The translations under genes and the position numbers were made by a program. This document shows, in pieces, positions 5,772 through 8,457 of a DNA stretch of 8,457 bases; the first letter of the stretch is position 1, and every line of letters starts with the position of its first letter. Origin of the DNA: Candidatus Neomicrothrix sp. UBA2131 (GTDB lineage Bacteria; Actinomycetota; Acidimicrobiia; Acidimicrobiales; MedAcidi-G1); NCBI GenBank assembly GCA_002329075.1, contig DCXR01000021.1, forward strand, positions 1-8,457. The letters are read 5' to 3'. The notes under the pieces are model-generated. The model searched no databases and was not told the DNA's origin. It saw only the letters and a list, made by a program, of their open reading frames with translations.

Positions 5772-6203
5772 ATGGGCGAACCCGAGTACGCACCGAGCCC
5801 CTGGGAGTTCGTCGCCGACCACGTCGAGCGCTACCTCGCCTCCGACGGTGAGGACGGCTACGAGATGGAGGGCGCCCCATGCGTCATCCTCACCACGACC
5901 GGCCGTCGGACCGGCAAGGTGCGCCGCACGCCGTTGATCCGGGTCCACGACGGCGAGCACTACCTGGTCGTCGCCTCGCTGGGCGGCGCACCCCAGCACC
6001 CCGTCTGGTACCTGAACCTCATGGCCGACCCCGAGGTGACGCTCCAGGACAGGGGCGTGGTGCACGAACTCGTCGCCCGCACGGCCTCGCCCGAGGAGAA
6101 GGCCCGCCTCTGGCCGGTCGCAGTCGCCGCATGGCCCGACTACGCGAACTACCAGGCCGGGACCGACCGCGACATTCCGCTGGTGGTGCTCGAATCGCGT
6201 TGA
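5772..6203 (+). CDS. deazaflavin (F420)-dependent nitroreductase (Ddn) family protein
   Basis: The 143-residue product matches the Ddn/FDOR-type split-barrel family along its full length (M. tuberculosis Ddn is 151 residues). The signature TTTGRRTGKVRRTPL (41-55) and the segment VVASLGGAPQHPVWYLNL (66-83), followed by DPEVTLQ, are the usual F420-binding and family-defining stretches. Such proteins use F420H2 to reduce quinones, nitro-compounds or other acceptors, and may sit at the membrane through their N-terminus; the acceptor here is unknown. The ATG at 5772 is chosen from family length and the well-placed TACGCT -10. The frame is open further upstream but there overlaps the RDD gene. Together with the LLM oxidoreductase 630 bases upstream it suggests an F420-using neighbourhood. 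It converges on the CoA-binding gene with nine bases between stops. Confidence 0.92.
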   Translation: MGEPEYAPSPWEFVADHVERYLASDGEDGYEMEGAPCVILTTTGRRTGKVRRTPLIRVHDGEHYLVVASLGGAPQHPVWYLNLMADPEVTLQDRGVVHELVARTASPEEKARLWPVAVAAWPDYANYQAGTDRDIPLVVLESR

Positions 6204-6212
6204 GCGGACGCG
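6196..6212. terminator. small hairpin between convergent stop codons
   Basis: CGCGT (6196-6200) pairs with ACGCG (6208-6212) across a seven-base loop that includes the Ddn-family stop codon. It fills the nine-base gap to the convergent CoA-binding gene. The stem is short and no T-tract flanks it, so a terminator role is weakly supported. Confidence 0.2.
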
Positions 6213-6710
6213 TCAGCCCTTGCGACGGGAGTCGATGACGCCGGTGTCGAAGCCGGCAAGGTGCAGCCCGCCGGCGAACCGGGCGTGTTCGACCTTGAGG
6301 CACCGGTCCATCACCAGGTCCAATCCGCCGTCGAGTGCGATGCGGGCGGCCTCGGGGCTCCAGAGTCCGAACTGGGTCCAGAAGGCCTTCGCCCCGACGG
6401 CGACCGACTCCTCGGCCACACCGGGCACGTCGTCGAGCCGTCGGAACACGTCGATGAGGTCCGGCACCACCGGCAGGTCGGCCAGCGACGGCGCGCAGGG
6501 TCGTCCGAGGATCTCGTCGGCGGTCGGGTTGACGAAGTACACCTCGTAGTCGGTCGACGAGCTGACGAGGTAGGTCGCCACGAAGTTGGAGGGCCGTGCC
6601 GGGTTGGGCGACACGCCGACCATGGCGATGGTGCGAGCCGAGTGGAGGATGTCGAGCCGCTCGGCGGCGGTCGGCTCGCTCCAGCCGTCGACGGGCGTGT
6701 GCTCGCTCAC
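6213..6710 (-). CDS. CoA-binding domain protein (YccU-like)
   Basis: The 165-residue protein is a single Rossmann-type CoA-binding domain. IAMVGVSPNPARPSNFVATY (28-47) is the nucleotide-binding loop and first helix, VYFVNPTADEILGRP (57-71) the second strand and turn, and VPDLIDVFRR (82-91) the third. A conserved C-terminal MDRCLKVEH (134-142) completes the family pattern. Proteins of this type bind CoA or acyl-CoA in the cytoplasm, but their biochemical role is mostly unknown. The GTG at 6710 overlaps the metY TGA as GTGA (6710-6707), so its translation is probably coupled to metY; a longer start inside metY is possible but less likely. Pairing with a sulfhydrylase suggests a link to acyl-homoserine or sulfur metabolism, which is inference from context. 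Confidence 0.9.
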   Translation of the reverse strand: MSEHTPVDGWSEPTAAERLDILHSARTIAMVGVSPNPARPSNFVATYLVSSSTDYEVYFVNPTADEILGRPCAPSLADLPVVPDLIDVFRRLDDVPGVAEESVAVGAKAFWTQFGLWSPEAARIALDGGLDLVMDRCLKVEHARFAGGLHLAGFDTGVIDSRRKG

Positions 6711-7993
6711 TGCCGTGCCGCCGCAAGTGCCTGGTCGAGGTCCCACAGGATGTCGTCGACGTCCTCGAGCCCGACCGACAGGCGGACCATCTCGGGGGTG
6801 ACGCCCCCGGCTTCGAGGTCCTCGTCGGAGAGTTGCTGGTGGGTGGTCGAGCCGGGATGGATGACGAGCGTGCGGGCGTCACCCACGTTTGCGAGGTGGC
6901 TGACGAGTTCGAGCGACTCGATGAAGGCGGCTCCCGCCTCGCGGCCCCCGGCCACGCCGAAGGTGAAGATCGCCCCCGGCCCCTTCGGCAGGTAGCGCTT
7001 CGCCAGGTCGTGGTACGGCGAGTCGGGCAGGCCGGCGTATGCCACCCAGTCGACACCGTCGTGGCCGTCGAGGAACTCGGCCACCCGCCGGGCGTTGGCG
7101 ACGTGCTCGTCCATGCGCTGCGGCAGGGTCTCGAGGCCCTGGAGCAGGAGGAAGGCGTTGAACGGCGACATAGAGGCGCCCACGTCCCGCAACTGCTCCG
7201 CCCGCAACTTCGTGCAGAAGGCGAACTCGCCGAAGTTCTCCCAGAAGCGCAGGTCGTTGTAGGCGGGTGTGGGCTCGGTCATCTGCGGGAAGCGGCCCGA
7301 GCCCCAGTCGAAGCGCCCCGACTCCACGACCACCCCGCCGATGGAGGTGCCGTGGCCGCCGATGAACTTGGTGGCCGAGTGCACGACGATGTCGGCACCG
7401 TGCTCCATCGGCCGGCACAGGTACGGCGTGGCGAAGGTGCTGTCGACGACGAGCGGGAGGTCGTGGGCGGCAGCCACGTCGCCGAGGGCGACCAGGTCGG
7501 CGACGGCGCCCGACGGGTTGCCGATGACCTCGGTGTAGAGGAAGCGGGTGCGGTCGTCGATCGCCGCTGCAAAGGCCGCCGGGTCGTCACCGTCGACGAA
7601 GCGGGCCTCGATGCCGAACCTTCCGAGCGTGACGTCGAACATCGTGTGGGTGCCGCCGTAGAGGGACGACGACGTGACGAAGTTGTCGCCGGAGGCCGCC
7701 AGCGCTGCGGCTGTCAGGAACTCGGCGGCCTGTCCGCTCGAGGTGGCCACGGCACCGATCCCGCCCTCGAGGCTCGCCATGCGCTCCTCGAACGCGGCGG
7801 TGGTGGGGTTGGAGATGCGCGTGTAGATGCTGCCGTACTTCTGGAGGGCGAACAGGTCGGCGGCGTCGGCGGTGTCCTCGAACACGAAGCTCGTGGACTG
7901 GTATATCGGCACGGCCCGGGCGCCGGTCGTCGGGTCCGGCCGTGCTCCGGCATGCAGTGCCCGGGTCCGGAACCCCCACTCGCGCTCTCCCAT
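6707..7993 (-). CDS. metY: O-acetylhomoserine sulfhydrylase (O-acetylhomoserine aminocarboxypropyltransferase)
   Basis: The 428-residue product is a full-length Cys/Met-metabolism PLP enzyme. It shows IYQSTSFVFED (30-40), YTRISNPT (57-64), the substrate/PLP segment TSSGQAA (84-90), DSTFATPYLCRP (184-195) and VVHSATKFIGGHGTSIGG (203-220) with Lys209 as the Schiff-base lysine. The GGHGTSIGG stretch and overall length favour MetY over cystathionine synthase or lyase, though close relatives share most motifs. MetY makes homocysteine and acetate from O-acetylhomoserine and sulfide in the cytoplasm, the direct-sulfhydrylation route to methionine. I chose ATG 7993 because the conserved sequence begins there and a TACACT -10 (8005-8000) is positioned for a leaderless mRNA; an in-frame ATG at 8044 would add 17 unlikely residues. 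The stop overlaps the CoA-binding gene's start. Confidence 0.93.
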   Translation of the reverse strand: MGEREWGFRTRALHAGARPDPTTGARAVPIYQSTSFVFEDTADAADLFALQKYGSIYTRISNPTTAAFEERMASLEGGIGAVATSSGQAAEFLTAAALAASGDNFVTSSSLYGGTHTMFDVTLGRFGIEARFVDGDDPAAFAAAIDDRTRFLYTEVIGNPSGAVADLVALGDVAAAHDLPLVVDSTFATPYLCRPMEHGADIVVHSATKFIGGHGTSIGGVVVESGRFDWGSGRFPQMTEPTPAYNDLRFWENFGEFAFCTKLRAEQLRDVGASMSPFNAFLLLQGLETLPQRMDEHVANARRVAEFLDGHDGVDWVAYAGLPDSPYHDLAKRYLPKGPGAIFTFGVAGGREAGAAFIESLELVSHLANVGDARTLVIHPGSTTHQQLSDEDLEAGGVTPEMVRLSVGLEDVDDILWDLDQALAAARQ

Positions 7994-7999
7994 CGCATC

Positions 8000-8005
8000 A
8001 GTGTA
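8000..8005 (-). promoter_or_regulatory. -10 element of a probable leaderless metY promoter
   Basis: The minus strand reads TACACT, then six bases, then the metY ATG at 7993. This geometry puts the transcription start on the ATG itself, and no Shine-Dalgarno sequence is present. The arrangement is the same as at the Ddn-family gene. The -35 region (about 8028-8023) does not match the consensus, so activator dependence is possible. Confidence 0.45.
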
Positions 8006-8040
8006 GGAAGCGTCGCCGGCCGGGGTGCTGGTCCGGTCCG

Positions 8041-8051
8041 GCATGGCATGC
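8041..8051. promoter_or_regulatory. candidate operator palindrome between metY and the RDD gene
   Basis: GCATGGCATGC is a perfect odd-centred palindrome (5+1+5) in the 113-bp divergent region, about 48-58 bases upstream of the predicted metY start and about 17 bases before the CATACT -10-like element (8068-8073) of the RDD gene. A dimeric regulator could bind here, but an 11-base palindrome can also arise by chance. Confidence 0.2.
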
Positions 8052-8106
8052 AATCGGTGGTACCTGACATACTCGGGGTGGGATCTGTCACCGCCGGAGG
8101 TCACCC

Positions 8107-8457
8107 ATGTCGTACTTCGAGGATTCGTCGAACGAGGCAGCAGCCGTGGACCAGACGCCGGCCGGTTACGGCAAGCGCGCCCTGGGTGCGATCATCGACT
8201 TCCTCCTGGTGATGGTCGCCGGCATCATCCCGACCGTCCTGTTCCTCATCGGTCTTGTTGCCGCCATCGATGCGAGCGACAAGGGCGAGCCCGCTGCAGG
8301 GGGCATGATGATGCTCCTCGGCGGAATCGTCGGACTGGTCTGGTTGGTCTGGCAGGTCTGGCTGTTCGGCTACCGGCAGGGCGTCAGCGGCACCACGCCC
8401 GGCAAGCGGGCCGCCGGCACCCGCCTCACCGGGATCGGCACCGGGCAGGCACCCGGT
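8107..8457 (+). CDS. RDD-family membrane protein, 3' end cut by the window edge
   Basis: The first 117 residues are visible and the frame is open to the end of the window. After a short polar N-terminus comes GYGKRALGAIIDFLLV (Arg24, Asp31), the first RDD helix (about 26-54), then a second hydrophobic segment (about 67-88) rich in tryptophan, and the RDD signature GTTPGKRAAGTRL (95-107). The C-terminal helix expected in this family lies beyond the edge. The ATG at 8107 is supported by GGAGG (8096-8100) six bases upstream and a CATACT -10-like sequence at 8068-8073. It diverges from metY. It is a distinct RDD protein from the one at 5135: the N-termini and loops do not match, so a recent duplication is unlikely. 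No specific function can be assigned. Confidence 0.88.
   Translation, partial: MSYFEDSSNEAAAVDQTPAGYGKRALGAIIDFLLVMVAGIIPTVLFLIGLVAAIDASDKGEPAAGGMMMLLGGIVGLVWLVWQVWLFGYRQGVSGTTPGKRAAGTRLTGIGTGQAPG

Noticed and set aside
965..8104. Functional link between tRNA-Cys and metY through cysteine/sulfur supply
   Set aside because: They lie about 5.7 kb apart with unrelated genes on both strands between them; nothing in the sequence ties them together.
7994..8106. SAM or other riboswitch upstream of metY
   Set aside because: The divergent gap is only 113 bp, the likely metY mRNA is leaderless, and no aptamer-like set of nested stems was seen.
6596..8212. A 538-codon plus-strand open frame antisense to metY
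   Set aside because: It is a shadow of the GC-rich metY gene: no recognisable domain, atypical valine/glycine/arginine composition, and it also runs through the divergent promoter and into the RDD gene.

Overview
The window is about 8.5 kb of dense, GC-rich DNA with strong G/C bias at third codon positions. GTG starts, 4-bp stop/start overlaps and two enzymes of F420-associated families (a luciferase-like monooxygenase and a Ddn-type protein) point to a high-GC actinobacterium. An Acidimicrobiia-like lineage would fit, but that is inference from style and gene content. No mobile element, CRISPR array, phage gene or resistance gene was seen, and no stretch over 300 bases lacks a gene.

Layout. 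A tRNA-Val(GAC) on the minus strand is cut by the left edge (1-57). A small plus-strand ORF for a signal-peptide-like protein (165-362) converges on, and slightly overlaps, a four-helix membrane protein gene (321-905, minus). That gene lies behind a complete tRNA-Cys(GCA) (965-1039, minus). Divergent from the tRNA is a small alpha/beta hydrolase (1142-1816, plus). It converges on a minus-strand pair joined by an ATGA overlap: a carboxymuconolactone decarboxylase-family protein (2288-2887), then a PaaI-type hotdog thioesterase (1839-2291).

From a 62-bp divergent promoter region a plus-strand run begins: zinc alcohol dehydrogenase (2950-4056), F420-type LLM oxidoreductase (4065-5138), RDD-family membrane protein (5135-5749) and a deazaflavin-dependent nitroreductase (Ddn) family protein (5772-6203). 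This run converges on a minus-strand pair joined by a GTGA overlap: an O-acetylhomoserine sulfhydrylase (metY, 6707-7993) and a CoA-binding-fold protein (6213-6710). A second RDD-family gene (8107 to the end) diverges from metY and is cut by the right edge.

How they may work together. The decarboxylase-like protein, thioesterase, dehydrogenase and LLM oxidoreductase around one divergent promoter could belong to a catabolic or redox pathway for an organic acid or CoA ester; the substrate cannot be read from sequence. MetY makes homocysteine (or assimilates sulfide) from an acetylated amino acid. The window looks mostly like ordinary core and metabolic genome. The points that most merit checking are a reading-frame and codon-bias anomaly combined with a 10-bp inverted repeat at the start of the first RDD gene, and two likely leaderless promoters with the same -10-to-ATG geometry.
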